DNA from: Candidatus Terraquivivens tengchongensis
GTDB lineage: Archaea; Thermoproteota; Nitrososphaeria_A; Caldarchaeales; Wolframiiraptoraceae
Length of the DNA: 64,000 bases
Reading direction: 5' to 3'
Assembly (NCBI GenBank): GCA_023268355.1
Contig: JALNJK010000003.1
Coordinates: forward strand, 62,001-126,000
Below the pieces are notes generated by a model. That model was not told where the DNA came from. It worked only from the letters and a program-made list of their open reading frames with translations, and did no database searches. Position 1 is the first letter of the stretch. Each line of letters opens with the position of its first letter. Both the position numbers and the translations under genes were made by a program. Positions 43,499-53,068 of the stretch are shown piece by piece.

Positions 43499-43547
43499 GT
43501 TAGAAATTCATACTTTTATAGTAGCGAAGAACTCAGCATACGTTGAA

Positions 43548-43724
43548 ATGAAGCAGGTAACACTTCCAATGTGCTCATGGTGTCACAGGTCAATACTGCC
43601 AGGCGAGAGGGCAGTAAGTTTTCCATGTCCAAACTGCGGAAGGGTGACGATATGGAGGTGCAGAGTTTGCAGAGAATTGGCGAGACCTTACGTCTGCCCA
43701 TCATGCGGATTCGAAGGACCGTAG
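43548..43724 (+). CDS. Small zinc-ribbon protein linked to translation
   Basis: A 58-aa protein with four zinc-binding pairs: C9xxC12, C27xxC30, C38xxC41 and C50xxC53, making two zinc ribbons, with C-P-S-C-G and a closing GFEGP. This is the short archaeal Zn-ribbon RNA-binding family (COG2888) that is regularly found just upstream of elongation factor 1-beta, as here, 12 bases away. Function is thought to be in translation but is not established. The frame is shorter than usual gene-finder cut-offs; its start is ATG 43548. Confidence 0.88.
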   Translation: MKQVTLPMCSWCHRSILPGERAVSFPCPNCGRVTIWRCRVCRELARPYVCPSCGFEGP

Positions 43725-43736
43725 GAGGTTTAGTTT

Positions 43737-44003
43737 TTGGGTAAGGTAGCTATGCTCATCAGGATAATGCCGGCTGATGAGAATGTCGATTTGGATGGGT
43801 TGATCGATAAAATATCTAAGGGCCTTCCTAAGGGTATAGAGCTACGCGAGAGTAGGAAGGAGCCCCTCGCCTTTGGAGCAGAATGTCTTCTAGTGGCATT
43901 TATCTTGCCAGACGAAGAGGGTTACGTCCATACCCTTGAGGACTACTTAAGGAGTTTTCCTGAAATACAGGAATTCATGACAGAATTCGTAACTAGGGTT
44001 TAG
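43737..44003 (+). CDS. ef1b: Translation elongation factor 1-beta
   Basis: An 88-aa aEF-1beta, the guanine-nucleotide exchange factor for aEF-1alpha. MGKVAMLIRIMPADENVDLD, GIELRESRKEPLAFGAECLL and a C-terminal helix around LRSFPEIQEFMTEFVTRV fit the family. Start is TTG 43737 with AGGAGGTT 6 bases upstream. It follows the zinc-ribbon gene, with the cdc48 promoter just after. Confidence 0.93.
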   Translation: MGKVAMLIRIMPADENVDLDGLIDKISKGLPKGIELRESRKEPLAFGAECLLVAFILPDEEGYVHTLEDYLRSFPEIQEFMTEFVTRV

Positions 44004-44037
44004 GTATTTTAAACTCACAACCCCCTCCCTCCAAACT

Positions 44038-44050
44038 ATACTTAAATAAT
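44038..44050 (+). promoter_or_regulatory. TATA-like element of cdc48
   Basis: ATACTTAAATAAT is centred about 28 bases before the cdc48 ATG at 44074, the spacing of an archaeal TATA box with a leaderless or very short leader. GGTGA also sits directly before the ATG. Confidence 0.45.
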
Positions 44051-44073
44051 GCACACTGGTTGTTTTTGGTGAA

Positions 44074-46248
44074 ATGAGTAGCAAGGAGCTTAGACTTAGG
44101 GTCGTCGAAGCGAAGCAGCGTGATGTTGGTTATGGTATAGCAAGAATTGACAAGGACGTCGGAGCCTCTGCCGGCCTCACGACCGGAGACATAATAGAGA
44201 TAAGGGGTAAGAAAGTCACGGCTGCTACGCTGTGGTTGGGCTACACAGAAGATGAGAAGGACACGATAAGGATAGATGGTTATATAAGAAGTAATGCTGG
44301 TGTATCCCTAAACGATTATGTAACAGTCAGGAAGGCGCAAGTAAGGGAAGCCCAGTTAGTTATACTTGCACCTGTAAATAATTCGATCAAACCTGACGAG
44401 AATTTTATAAAACTTGTGAAGAGTAGGCTGATAGAGTATCCAACAGTTCAGAAGAACATAGTACCTGTCCTCTTCTTCGGCAACTTGTTTACGTTTGCCG
44501 TCATACAGACAAGACCTATGGGAATCGTTAAGATAACTCCTAGGACAAAACTTATCATTCAGGCCAGGTCCGTCCAAGAGAGGGTATTCAGAACTAGCGT
44601 GACTTACGAAGATATAGGAGGTCTTCAGGAGCAGATACAAAGGATAAGGGAGTTGATAGAGCTTCCATTGAGGTATCCTGAGCTTTTCCAGAAACTTGGT
44701 ATAGACCCGCCAAAAGGCATACTACTTTACGGTCCACCTGGCTGCGGTAAGACTCTCCTGGCCAAGGCTGTCGCGACAGAGGCTGACGCTAATTTCATAC
44801 TCATAAACGGACCTGAGATCATGAACAAATATTATGGAGAGACCGAAGCCCGACTTAGGGAGATATTCAGGAAGGCTGAGGAAGAGGCTCCAAGCATAAT
44901 CTTCATCGACGAGATAGATGCGATAGCTCCTAAGAGGAGTGAGGTAACGGGCGAAGTTGAGAAGAGAGTTGTAGCCCAGCTCCTTGCACTCATGGATGGT
45001 TTAGAGTCAAGAGGTTCTGTGATTGTTATAGGTGCGACGAATAGGCCAAATGCACTAGATCCTGCTCTGAGGAGACCTGGTAGGTTTGATAGGGAAATAG
45101 AGATTGGAATACCGGACAAGAAGGCCAGGAAGGAGATACTCGATATACATACAAGAGGTATGCCACTCGATGAGAGCGTTGACTTAGATAAGCTAGCCGA
45201 TATCACAAGAGGTTACACTGGAGCTGACATAGCTGCACTCTGCAGGGAAGCTGCTATGAGGGCTATACGAAGGATATTGCCGAGCATAGACTTCTCGGAG
45301 GATAAGATATCACCAGAATTGTTGAACAGTCTCACAGTGACCATGAAGGACTTCCTAGATGCCTACAAAGACATAACGCCCACTGCCCTTAGGGAAGTCG
45401 AGATAGAGACACCAACAGTGAGATGGGATCAGGTGGGCGGACTTGAGGAGGTGAAGCAAAGGTTAAGGGAGGCGATCGAGTGGCCGCTCAAGTACCCTGA
45501 AAAGTTCGAGAGACTTGGCATAAAGCCTCCGAAGGGCATACTACTTTACGGTCCACCTGGCTGCGGTAAGACTCTCCTGGCCAAGGCGATAGCTACGGAG
45601 AGCGAGGCCAACTTCATATCCATAAAGGGGCCTGAGATATTCAGTAAATGGGTTGGAGAATCGGAGAAGGCCATTAGGGAGATATTCAGGAAGGCTAGGC
45701 AGGCAGCGCCATGTATAGTGTTCCTGGATGAGATCGAGTCTATAATTCCTAGAAAAGACTTCTTAGAGGATAGCTCTGGTGTATCGCATAGAGTAGCAAG
45801 TCAGCTCTTAGCTGAAATGGATGGAATAGAAGATCTGAATGGAGTAGTCGTCGTGGGTGCGACCAACAGGCCAGACCTGCTGGATCCGGCCATACTCAGA
45901 CCGGGCAGGTTTGACAGGCTGATATATGTACCGCCACCTGACGAAAAAGCAAGGCTTCAGATACTGAAGATATACACAGCTAAGATGCCGCTCGCGGATG
46001 ATGTATCCCTCGAAGAAATTGCGAGCATGACCGAAGGTTATTCTGGCGCCGACCTAGAATCATTGTGTAGAGAAGCTGCCCTATCCACTATCAGAAGAGG
46101 AGGGGAACCAGAGATTGTGACAAGACAGGACTTCCAAGAGGCCCTCAGGATTGTGAAGCCAAGTCTATCGCCGCACATGATTAAGGAATATGAAAAGATG
46201 GGCGAAATCCTCAAGTCCTCAGAAAAGCCCCTAACCATGATAGGATGA
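44074..46248 (+). CDS. cdc48: Cdc48/VCP-like AAA ATPase
   Basis: A 724-aa double-AAA unfoldase. An N-terminal double-psi-barrel and alpha/beta domain (about 1-180) is followed by D1 with Walker A GPPGCGKT at 220-227, Walker [13 protein letters not shown], and arginine fingers in [13 protein letters not shown], then D2 with Walker A at 493-500, [13 protein letters not shown] and [14 protein letters not shown]. It unfolds proteins for the proteasome or remodels complexes. A 53-base stretch coding for the Walker A region is identical in D1 (44716-44768) and D2 (45535-45587). A 73-aa gene follows 6 bases later. Confidence 0.97.
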   Translation: MSSKELRLRVVEAKQRDVGYGIARIDKDVGASAGLTTGDIIEIRGKKVTAATLWLGYTEDEKDTIRIDGYIRSNAGVSLNDYVTVRKAQVREAQLVILAPVNNSIKPDENFIKLVKSRLIEYPTVQKNIVPVLFFGNLFTFAVIQTRPMGIVKITPRTKLIIQARSVQERVFRTSVTYEDIGGLQEQIQRIRELIELPLRYPELFQKLGIDPPKGILLYGPPGCGKTLLAKAVATEADANFILINGPEIMNKYYGETEARLREIFRKAEEEAPSIIFIDEIDAIAPKRSEVTGEVEKRVVAQLLALMDGLESRGSVIVIGATNRPNALDPALRRPGRFDREIEIGIPDKKARKEILDIHTRGMPLDESVDLDKLADITRGYTGADIAALCREAAMRAIRRILPSIDFSEDKISPELLNSLTVTMKDFLDAYKDITPTALREVEIETPTVRWDQVGGLEEVKQRLREAIEWPLKYPEKFERLGIKPPKGILLYGPPGCGKTLLAKAIATESEANFISIKGPEIFSKWVGESEKAIREIFRKARQAAPCIVFLDEIESIIPRKDFLEDSSGVSHRVASQLLAEMDGIEDLNGVVVVGATNRPDLLDPAILRPGRFDRLIYVPPPDEKARLQILKIYTAKMPLADDVSLEEIASMTEGYSGADLESLCREAALSTIRRGGEPEIVTRQDFQEALRIVKPSLSPHMIKEYEKMGEILKSSEKPLTMIG

Positions 46249-46254
46249 AAACCT

Positions 46255-46476
46255 ATGAATATAAGAGCAGAGGTTTATTCTACACTCTTGGAAACTTTGC
46301 GAAGGATGGGCGGAAAGGCACTAGAACAGAATCTGTTGGACGAACTCAGAGCAAGGGGCTTAGAGTTAATGCCAGAAATACTCAGACAAGTTCTGCTAAA
46401 ACTGGAAATGCACGAGAAGGTTAGGGTCATAAGCTTGGATGCTGAACGAAAGTTGATAGAGCTCATCGAGGCTTAA
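46255..46476 (+). CDS. Small winged-helix-like protein downstream of cdc48
   Basis: A 73-aa protein I cannot name. The helices AEVYSTLLETLRRMGGKALE, NLLDELRARGLELMPEILR and LLKLEMHEKVRVISLDAERK, followed by a beta-like end, make a plausible winged helix. It follows cdc48 at 6 bases and so is probably co-transcribed and may work with it as adaptor or regulator. The last 4 bases overlap the convergent fen1 gene. Confidence 0.68.
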   Translation: MNIRAEVYSTLLETLRRMGGKALEQNLLDELRARGLELMPEILRQVLLKLEMHEKVRVISLDAERKLIELIEA

Positions 46477-47510
46477 CCTAACCAGGCATCCAAACTCGTC
46501 TCTCCTTTACCTTTCTCTAAAGCCACCTTCAGCTCGGCTAACGCTTTGTCTACTCTATCGGATGAAAAGTCATGTTCGTCACAAAGTATCGACTTTACGG
46601 TCGCATAATCTATTCCTTTCCACTTAAGCGTGTAGTTGTCAGTTACATTTGGTTTGAGAAAGATTTGTCTTATTACTCCTGGAGGGACTTCTAGAGTCAC
46701 GTTCAGCGCTTCTAGGACCTTTTCGGCACTTCCATATTCCTTTACAAGTTTAAGGGCCTTCTTTGGGCCTATCCCTTTCACACCTTCACAGTAGTCCGTT
46801 CCCACGAGTATTCCGATATCTATCAAAAGTTCTCGTGTTATTCCTAAGGACGAGAGCAAGGCATCAAGGCTTATCAACTCAGGCTCGACCTCAACGTATG
46901 CTTTCTTGCCTGGAAGCTTTCGCTTTCCGACTATAGACAAGTTTCTCACAAGCCTTGGTGAACCGAAGAGGAGCGAGTCCATATCTTGAGAAGCGGACGC
47001 ATAAACATCGCCCTTTGCGGCCATGTATGCGGCTTGTGCTTCGCCTTCTGATGGTGCTTGAACTGTTGGTATTCCCATAGCATCAAGAAGCTTCTTCGAG
47101 CTCTCTAACATATATTCCTCGAGCGTCGCAGCCCTTTGTGCATACTTCCTAGCAGCCTCTATATCGCCTGCTAACAGGGCCCTCTCGTAAAGCTCCCCAG
47201 CCTCTTTCCTCAACTCCATTCTCTTCTCGACCGTTGCCCTCTTCAGCTCTGGAGGCCTTCCATCGAAGACGTAGACCGGTTTTATTCCCTTTTCTAGTAG
47301 GTTGACAGTCCTGAAGAATAGGCCGCTGAGGTGACTGGTAATCCTTCCCCTGCTATCCATAAGGGGTCTTCCGTCAGGCCCCCTGATCGTTGCCAAGAAT
47401 TGGTAGAGCATATTAAAAGCATCCAGCGCTATGACTCTTCCCTTAAGCGCCTCCAGAGCTATGGTCTGGACGGCTTCGGGCGTAATTATGTCGCCCAGCT
47501 TCACACCCAT
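46473..47510 (-). CDS. fen1: Flap endonuclease FEN-1
   Basis: A 345-aa structure-specific nuclease that removes 5' flaps in lagging-strand synthesis and repair. The N-region MGVKLGDIITPEAVQTIALE, the acidic site ALDAFNMLYQF, VFDGRPPELK, APSEGEAQAAYMA, ASQDMDSLLFG, and GILVGTDYCEGVKGIGPKKA (the last two with catalytic Asp and the HhH) are all there. The C-terminus TSLDAWL is a PCNA-interacting peptide. The ATG at 47510 is chosen since FEN-1 begins MGV; a longer frame from 47558 would add 16 residues. It diverges from the A-ATPase F gene. Confidence 0.96.
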   Translation of the reverse strand: MGVKLGDIITPEAVQTIALEALKGRVIALDAFNMLYQFLATIRGPDGRPLMDSRGRITSHLSGLFFRTVNLLEKGIKPVYVFDGRPPELKRATVEKRMELRKEAGELYERALLAGDIEAARKYAQRAATLEEYMLESSKKLLDAMGIPTVQAPSEGEAQAAYMAAKGDVYASASQDMDSLLFGSPRLVRNLSIVGKRKLPGKKAYVEVEPELISLDALLSSLGITRELLIDIGILVGTDYCEGVKGIGPKKALKLVKEYGSAEKVLEALNVTLEVPPGVIRQIFLKPNVTDNYTLKWKGIDYATVKSILCDEHDFSSDRVDKALAELKVALEKGKGETSLDAWLG

Positions 47511-47593
47511 GGACCTTTCTACACCATGTAAAGGTACGTGCTTGAAGTATAAGGGCATATCTATAGGGCTTCATTTATAAAAAAGTGTGAGTC

Positions 47594-47617
47594 TTTATAT
47601 AAAGCACGAGGTGGTAA
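47594..47617 (+). promoter_or_regulatory. TATA-like element and strong Shine-Dalgarno of atpF
   Basis: TTTATATAAAG (about 47594-47604) is a good archaeal TATA box, and GAGGTGGT (about 47610-47617) lies 8 bases before the ATG at 47626. It should drive the F-E-A-B block of the ATP synthase. Confidence 0.45.
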
Positions 47618-47625
47618 AATAAGCG

Positions 47626-47922
47626 ATGCGAGTAGTAGCCGTAGGTAGCAGGAGCTTTATAATGGGTTTTAGGCTTGCCGGCGCCGGAGGAATAGAAGTC
47701 ACTGACGCAAAGGAGGTGCTTTCGACCGTTAACAAGTTAATGAGCGACCCGGAGGTAGGATTGATAATACTGTCCGAAGAACTGACGTATGAGATAAGAA
47801 ATGAAATAAACGAAATAAGGTCCAAAAAATCTATGCCGCTTATATATGTGCTACCCTCTCCTTCAACAAGCACGAAGGGCATGGACTACAGGACTTTGCT
47901 TAGGCAAGTTTTGGGAATATAG
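47626..47922 (+). CDS. atpF: A-type ATP synthase subunit F
   Basis: A 98-aa V/A-ATPase F subunit, part of the central stalk. MRVVAVGSRSFIMGFRLAGA, then GLIILSEELTYEIRNEINEI and PLIYVLPSPSTSTKGMDYRT are the family features. The gene opens the F-E-A-B block. A non-coding stretch of 130 bases separates it from subunit E; I see a TATA-like TTTATATA near 48012-48019 there, so E-A-B may also have its own promoter. Confidence 0.9.
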   Translation: MRVVAVGSRSFIMGFRLAGAGGIEVTDAKEVLSTVNKLMSDPEVGLIILSEELTYEIRNEINEIRSKKSMPLIYVLPSPSTSTKGMDYRTLLRQVLGI

Positions 47923-48052
47923 AAGGACCTAGATTTGCTAAGTAAAATGAAAGGTGTTGTACTTTTGCTAGTTTAAGGATTTTGCTCCCTTTAATCACAG
48001 CTGGAGTAGCAATTTATATACCTGAAATAGGACCACTATCGTCCGAAAGGTT

Positions 48053-48655
48053 ATGTCGGATGCCTTGGATAGGGTCATCAAAAAAGTTGCTGAGGAAACC
48101 ATGAAAGAGTGCCTTTCCCTACTAGACGCGGCTGAGAAGGAGGCCATGGAGCTTTTAGAGAATGAAATGCGTGAAACCGATGCTGAGGCTACGGAAATAA
48201 TAGAATCGGCCAAGAGACAGGCCGGGCTGGAGAGGTCTAGGATATTGGGCATAGCGGAGGTCGAGGCCAAGAATGAGACGCTTGCGCTTATCGAAGAATA
48301 CGTTAACATGGTCATAGAGCGTAGCATGGAAAAGTTGAGACGTGCTCCAACCATGCCGGAATACAAGGATGTTATGAGGAAGTTACTTCTTGAGGGTCTA
48401 AACGCCATAGGAAGCGATGTAAAGGTATGGACAAATGCAGAGAGCATGGACATACTGAAGGAATTAGCTGATGAAGTTTCTACGAGTACAGGTTTCAGAG
48501 TATACGTTGGTGACGAACCAATAGACTGTACAGCTGGCCTAAAGGTTAGTAGCCTGGATGGAAAAAGAGTCTTCGATAACACGGTTGAGGGAAGGCTGAG
48601 GCGTCTAAGACCGCTTCTTCGAAAGGAAGTCGCCAGAATATTGACTACCGAATAA
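48053..48655 (+). CDS. atpE: A-type ATP synthase subunit E
   Basis: A 200-aa peripheral stalk subunit. Residues about 10-85 are a charged coiled coil (KVAEETMKECLSLLDAAEK to IAEVEAKNETLALIEEY); a C-terminal alpha/beta domain follows (GSDVKVWTNAESMDILKE, GLKVSSLDGKRVFDNTVEGR). This is the A-type subunit E that pairs with subunit H (encoded at 38.8 kb). It lies 41 bases upstream of the subunit A start. The family is clear by layout and context. Confidence 0.88.
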   Translation: MSDALDRVIKKVAEETMKECLSLLDAAEKEAMELLENEMRETDAEATEIIESAKRQAGLERSRILGIAEVEAKNETLALIEEYVNMVIERSMEKLRRAPTMPEYKDVMRKLLLEGLNAIGSDVKVWTNAESMDILKELADEVSTSTGFRVYVGDEPIDCTAGLKVSSLDGKRVFDNTVEGRLRRLRPLLRKEVARILTTE

Positions 48656-48696
48656 GGTATTAATATAAATCGATATTGTTAGGTGGTGGACATTTT

Positions 48697-50481
48697 ATGA
48701 AAGTCAAAGGCAGAATAATATGGATTGCAGGACCTGCAGTAAAGGCAGATGGTATGCTTGGTGCAAAGATGTATGAGATGGTTTACGTCGGTGAGGAGAA
48801 GCTCATAGGCGAGATAATAAGGCTGACAGGTGATACGGCCTTTATACAAGTTTATGAGAACACGAGCGGGTTATCACCAGGGGAGCCTGTTTATGGTACT
48901 GGAGAGCCGCTTTCAGTTATGCTGGGTCCTGGAATAATAGGAAGCATCTATGATGGGGTTCAAAGACCCTTAGACAGAATTGCGTCTACCGTCGGACCAT
49001 TTATAAAGAGGGGAATCCAAGTTCCTCCGCTACCGTTCAAGAAAAAGTGGAGATTCAGACCGCTTGCAAAGAAAGGTGATATACTCAACCCAGGGGATTT
49101 TGTGGGTGTTGTCCAAGAGACACCTTTGATCGAGTGCAAGATAATGGTGCAACCCAACAGCAAGGGTGGAGAGGTCATTAACATAGCAGAAGAGGGCGAT
49201 TACACGCTTGAGGATACTATTGCAGTGCTATCTAAGGGTGGTGTGAGTGAGGAGATAAAGCTGTACCATCGCTGGCCTGTCAGGACACCAAGACCTTTCA
49301 GGAAGAGACTCAATCCAGAGATACCGCTCATCACAGGCCAAAGGGTCATAGATACTTTCGTTCCAATAGCAAAGGGAGGAACCGGGTGCATACCCGGCGC
49401 ATTCGGGACGGGCAAGACCGTTATGTTACACAACCTAGCCAAGTGGAGTGATGCTAAGGTGATATTCCACGTTGGTTGTGGCGAAAGAGGGAACGAAGAG
49501 GCAGAAGTTTTAACGAAGTTCCCGGAACTCACCGACCCATATAGCGGAAGACCTCTCATGGAAAGGACGACTCTGATAGCGAATACGAGCAACATGCCCG
49601 TGGCCGCGAGGGAAGCTAGTATATACACGGGCGTCACTATGGCAGAGTTCTATAGAGATATGGGGTATGACGTACTTCTGGTTGCGGACTCAACAAGTAG
49701 GTGGGCTGAGGCACTTAGGGAGATAAGTGGTAGGCTTGAGGAGATGCCGGCTGAGGAAGGTTATCCGAGCTACCTTGCCAGCAGGCTTGCTGAATTCTAC
49801 GAGAGGGCCGGAAGGGTTGAGACCATTGGAAGACCTGAAAGGGTTGGGAGCGTCACGCTAATAGGTGCAGTCAGTCCACCTGGTGGTGACTTCACGGAAC
49901 CGGTAACTACTCACACAATGCGCTTTATAAGGACCTTCTGGAGCCTTGACCCAAACTTAGCGTATAGCAGACATTATCCGGCAATTAACTGGATAACAAG
50001 CTACTCAGGCTACATAGATACAGTCAAGATATACTGGGAGTCGCATGTGAGCAAGGATTGGTCGGAGCTCAGGTCTTATGTCTACTCCATACTACGAAGA
50101 GAGGACGAACTCTTAGAAATAGTGAGACTCCTCGGACCAGAAGCCCTACCTGAGGAGGAGAAGTTGTTGTTAGACGTGGCTAGGATGGTAAGGGAAGGGT
50201 TCTTGCAACAAAGCGCCTATGACGAAGTTGATGCCTATTGCGACGTGAGAAAGCAAGTCAAGTTGCTAAGACTCTTTGCAGAGTTTCACAAGCTAGCGGT
50301 GGAAGCTCTTAGGCGGGGCGTGCCGTTGAAGAGCATAAGGAGTATGCCAATAATATCTAAGCTTATCAGAGCTAAGTCAGAAGTTAGGAACGATGAGGTT
50401 GAGAAACTTGACGTGTTGCTTGAGACGATGAAATCCGAGTTTGAGAAACTCATGGCAAAGGAGGTCGTGACAACGATATGA
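48697..50481 (+). CDS. atpA: A-type ATP synthase catalytic subunit A
   Basis: A 594-aa catalytic subunit. [17 protein letters not shown] begins the barrel domain. The non-homologous region (about 115-190) is present, as subunit A requires. The P-loop reads [15 protein letters not shown] (Ala where most A subunits have Pro). [35 protein letters not shown] and the C-terminal helical domain follow. No intein interrupts it. ATG 48697 is preferred, with AGGTGGTGG 8 bases upstream. It overlaps subunit B by 4 bases. Together with B it forms the A3B3 head. Confidence 0.96.
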   Translation: MKVKGRIIWIAGPAVKADGMLGAKMYEMVYVGEEKLIGEIIRLTGDTAFIQVYENTSGLSPGEPVYGTGEPLSVMLGPGIIGSIYDGVQRPLDRIASTVGPFIKRGIQVPPLPFKKKWRFRPLAKKGDILNPGDFVGVVQETPLIECKIMVQPNSKGGEVINIAEEGDYTLEDTIAVLSKGGVSEEIKLYHRWPVRTPRPFRKRLNPEIPLITGQRVIDTFVPIAKGGTGCIPGAFGTGKTVMLHNLAKWSDAKVIFHVGCGERGNEEAEVLTKFPELTDPYSGRPLMERTTLIANTSNMPVAAREASIYTGVTMAEFYRDMGYDVLLVADSTSRWAEALREISGRLEEMPAEEGYPSYLASRLAEFYERAGRVETIGRPERVGSVTLIGAVSPPGGDFTEPVTTHTMRFIRTFWSLDPNLAYSRHYPAINWITSYSGYIDTVKIYWESHVSKDWSELRSYVYSILRREDELLEIVRLLGPEALPEEEKLLLDVARMVREGFLQQSAYDEVDAYCDVRKQVKLLRLFAEFHKLAVEALRRGVPLKSIRSMPIISKLIRAKSEVRNDEVEKLDVLLETMKSEFEKLMAKEVVTTI

Positions 50482-51893
50482 GTCTGAGCAAGGAAAGAAG
50501 GTCGGTACCAGCTGGCTTAACGTACGGAACTATTAGCGAAATAAAAGGTCCGTTGATGGTAATAGAGGGCGTGACGAAAGCATCCTACGATGAACTCGTG
50601 GAGATAGAGACAAGAGAAGGTGAGAGACGTTTAGCAAAAGTTCTTGAAGTTGGAATGGGCAAAGCAGTCGTCCAAGTATTCGAAGGGACACAAGGTCTTT
50701 CGATAGAAGGGACTGTTGCAAGATTCCTAGGCAGAGTTATGGAGCTTGGTGTATCAGAGGATATGCTCGGTAGGGTCTTTGACGGTCTTGGAAGACCACT
50801 TGACGGGCTACCAGAGCCGATACCGAGGGAATTCAAAGATGTAAACGGTGAGCCTATTAACCCCGAAAGGCGTGAGTACCCAAGCGATTTCATACAGACT
50901 GGTATCTCGGCAATAGACGGGATGAACTCACTCGTCAGAGGGCAGAAGTTACCGATATTCTCTGGTGCAGGGTTGCCGCATAACATGCTAGCAGCACAAA
51001 TAGCAAGACAGGCTACGGTCCCCGGCAAGGAAGAGGAGTTCGCAGTCGTGTTCGCTGCCATAGGTGTTCAGAATGACGAAGCTAGATTCTTTAAAGAGAG
51101 CCTCGAGAGGAGTGGAGCGATATCTAGAAGTGCCCTCTTCCTAAACTTGGCGGACGACCCAGCAATAGAGAGACTCATAACACCAAGGATAGCGCTGACG
51201 CTAGCCGAGTACCTTGCTTTTTGGCATGACTATCATGTGCTCGTAATCCTAACAGACATTACCAATTACTGCGAAAGCCTACGAGAAATAAGCGCCGCAA
51301 GAGAAGAAGTTCCAGGAAGAAAGGGTTATCCAGGATACATGTACACGGACTTGGCATCAATCTACGAGAGGGCTGGAAGGATAAAAGGAAAAAAGGGTAG
51401 CGTGACACAGATGCCAATCTTGAGTATGCCGAGCGACGATATCACACATCCCATACCAGACCTAACGGGTTACATCACCGAAGGTCAAATAGTTCTGAGT
51501 AGAGAACTTTACAGAAAAGGGATATACCCGCCGATAAACGTACTAATGTCTCTGAGTAGATTGATGGGGCCCGGAATAATAGCTGAGAAGAGGACGAGAG
51601 CAGACCACGGTGACGTATGCAACCAGCTCTACGCGGCATACTCGAAGGCGGTTCAGCTAAGAGCTCTGGCCGAGATAGTCGGAAGATCTGGTCTATCTGC
51701 AACTGACATAAAGTACTTGGAATTCGGTGATCTATTCGAACAGAGGTTCTTAAAGCAGGGTTATGACGAAAACAGGTCTTTAGATGACACGCTGGAAATA
51801 GCTTGGGAGATACTATCGAGCTTGCCTGAACAGGAATTAACGAAGATAAAGGAGGAGCACATTCGCAAGTATTACAAAGCAAAGGGCGGATAA
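50478..51893 (+). CDS. atpB: A-type ATP synthase subunit B
   Basis: A 471-aa non-catalytic subunit [21 protein letters not shown] starts the barrel; the nucleotide region contains [19 protein letters not shown] (a degenerate P-loop, as normal for B), [15 protein letters not shown] and [20 protein letters not shown]. The end [18 protein letters not shown] is typical. Start overlaps the A subunit stop by 4 bases. After it the block ends; subunit D, which often follows, is not here. Confidence 0.96.
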   Translation: MSLSKERRSVPAGLTYGTISEIKGPLMVIEGVTKASYDELVEIETREGERRLAKVLEVGMGKAVVQVFEGTQGLSIEGTVARFLGRVMELGVSEDMLGRVFDGLGRPLDGLPEPIPREFKDVNGEPINPERREYPSDFIQTGISAIDGMNSLVRGQKLPIFSGAGLPHNMLAAQIARQATVPGKEEEFAVVFAAIGVQNDEARFFKESLERSGAISRSALFLNLADDPAIERLITPRIALTLAEYLAFWHDYHVLVILTDITNYCESLREISAAREEVPGRKGYPGYMYTDLASIYERAGRIKGKKGSVTQMPILSMPSDDITHPIPDLTGYITEGQIVLSRELYRKGIYPPINVLMSLSRLMGPGIIAEKRTRADHGDVCNQLYAAYSKAVQLRALAEIVGRSGLSATDIKYLEFGDLFEQRFLKQGYDENRSLDDTLEIAWEILSSLPEQELTKIKEEHIRKYYKAKGG

Positions 51894-51940
51894 TAACCTG
51901 GTTTAAAACTGAGCCAACGTTATCATATGTTGACGAATCA

Positions 51941-51955
51941 TACGTAAGTTACGTA
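51941..51955. promoter_or_regulatory. Perfect inverted repeat upstream of the ECF-S-like gene
   Basis: TACGTAA-G-TTACGTA is a perfect 7-bp inverted repeat with a one-base centre, 53 bases before the ATG at 52009. TATA-like TTTAAGTAATTTAG lies near 51989-52002. The form fits a dimeric repressor site for a regulated uptake gene. Confidence 0.42.
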
Positions 51956-52008
51956 GTTTAATTCGGCTAGCCTTTTTACAGTCCAGATTTAAGTAATTTA
52001 GGGTAATT

Positions 52009-52866
52009 ATGTCTAATGCGAAGGAAACTCATAAGAACATAAGCAAGACGGTCGCGCTTATCGCAATTTGCGCTGCGCTTTACGCAGCCGCCGCGGCAGC
52101 CACTTCGCCTATACCTACTCCTTGGGGTGTGGGTCACTTCAGGCCTGGCGTAATAGTGCCCGTCTTGTTTGCGCTAATCTCCACACCCTTCATAGCAGGA
52201 ACAGGTGCTGCTATAGGCACATTCATGGCTAGCTTTATCCTCGCTACGTTCGGTCTAAGTAACCCTGTACTGAGTTTGGTATCGGGTGTTCCGGGGAATT
52301 TCGTTGGTTTTTACTTGTTGAGTTGGTTGCTATCAAAAAGTAGGGCATGGCGTTCCTTCATCTCAAGTAGCGTTATATCGTTATTCGTTGGAAACTTCAT
52401 AGCAGCGACTGGTACAACGGCCTACTTTTCCTTTGCTGTACCGAAGTGGGCAGCATGGACTATTGGCGAGAAACTTCTTACGATACTCGGTCTCACGTTG
52501 TTCTGGATGGTTACGATGATACCATTCGTCATTGCTTTAATACCTCCTCTTTACAGAGGGGTAGCGCCGATCGTATCTGAAAGGTTTGCCACGGTCGTAA
52601 GGTCTGAGGTTTTCGGTAACGACAAACCTAGAGACCTATTCTACAACTCACTCATGATATTCTTATTGTTCGTGGCCATTTACATAGGTGTGGTTATGAC
52701 GCCCTTTGGTGATGCTATATTCAGCAAGGTCATTAAGCCCGAATACATCTTTTGGGTCAAGAATCTGTTCATAATAGCGGGCGGCACCGTACTGGCGTTC
52801 GGGCTGACAGCATCATTCTTCATGGGCAAGAAGATCTCCCCGGAAAGCATCGGACGAAGGGTCTAA
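52009..52866 (+). CDS. ECF-transporter S-component-like membrane protein
   Basis: A 285-aa integral membrane protein with about seven hydrophobic segments. The first region VALIAICAALYAAAAAATSP followed by RPGVIVPVLFALISTPFIAG and GAAIGTFMASFILATFG resembles the start of ECF vitamin/nucleobase S-components (A-L-x-A-x-x ... R-x-G). A long C-terminal part with two more helices makes it longer than the usual 180-200 aa. No EcfA or EcfT genes are adjacent. Substrate unknown. An inverted repeat upstream suggests regulation. Confidence 0.62.
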   Translation: MSNAKETHKNISKTVALIAICAALYAAAAAATSPIPTPWGVGHFRPGVIVPVLFALISTPFIAGTGAAIGTFMASFILATFGLSNPVLSLVSGVPGNFVGFYLLSWLLSKSRAWRSFISSSVISLFVGNFIAATGTTAYFSFAVPKWAAWTIGEKLLTILGLTLFWMVTMIPFVIALIPPLYRGVAPIVSERFATVVRSEVFGNDKPRDLFYNSLMIFLLFVAIYIGVVMTPFGDAIFSKVIKPEYIFWVKNLFIIAGGTVLAFGLTASFFMGKKISPESIGRRV

Positions 52867-52924
52867 AGTATCGCCGCCTTTAAGAGTTATTTAGAGGAAA
52901 ATCGAAAAACGGTTAGCGAGGATT

Positions 52925-53032
52925 GGGGCCGTGGTCTAGCGGTATGACGCGTTTCGCATAAGGCCGCCCTCACGGCGCCATGATATTGCTGGGAAACGGC
53001 GGAGGTCGTGGGTTCGAACCCCACCGGCCCCA
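52925..53032 (+). tRNA. tRNA-Val(CAC) with two apparent introns
   Basis: Acceptor GGGGCCG/CGGCCCC with discriminator A, D-stem GTC/GAC with a short loop, T-arm GTGGG-TTCGAAC-CCCAC. The anticodon stem CCGCC/GGCGG is split: after loop bases CTCAC come about 22 extra bases before the closing stem, an intron at the canonical 37/38 site, giving anticodon CAC. A further 14 or so extra bases (within GCGTTTCGCATAAGG) sit between D-stem and anticodon stem. Removing both gives a 72-base tRNA with all standard elements (71 plus discriminator). The second site matches the intron position of tRNA-Pro(GGG). TATA-like TTATTTAGA lies about 33 bases upstream. Confidence 0.85.
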
Positions 53033-53068
53033 TTTACATGAACAATCATAGATATTTAGGAAGACGAT

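Noticed and set aside
47511-47558. Longer FEN-1 starting at the upstream codon
   Set aside because: FEN-1 proteins begin MGV and the N-terminal Gly region is functional, so 47510 is the better start.
48697-50481. Intein in the ATP synthase A subunit
   Set aside because: The P-loop region is continuous and the length (594 aa) is normal, so no insertion is present.
52009-52866. Riboswitch in front of the ECF-S-like gene
   Set aside because: The TATA-like block lies directly before the ATG, leaving no room for a structured leader.
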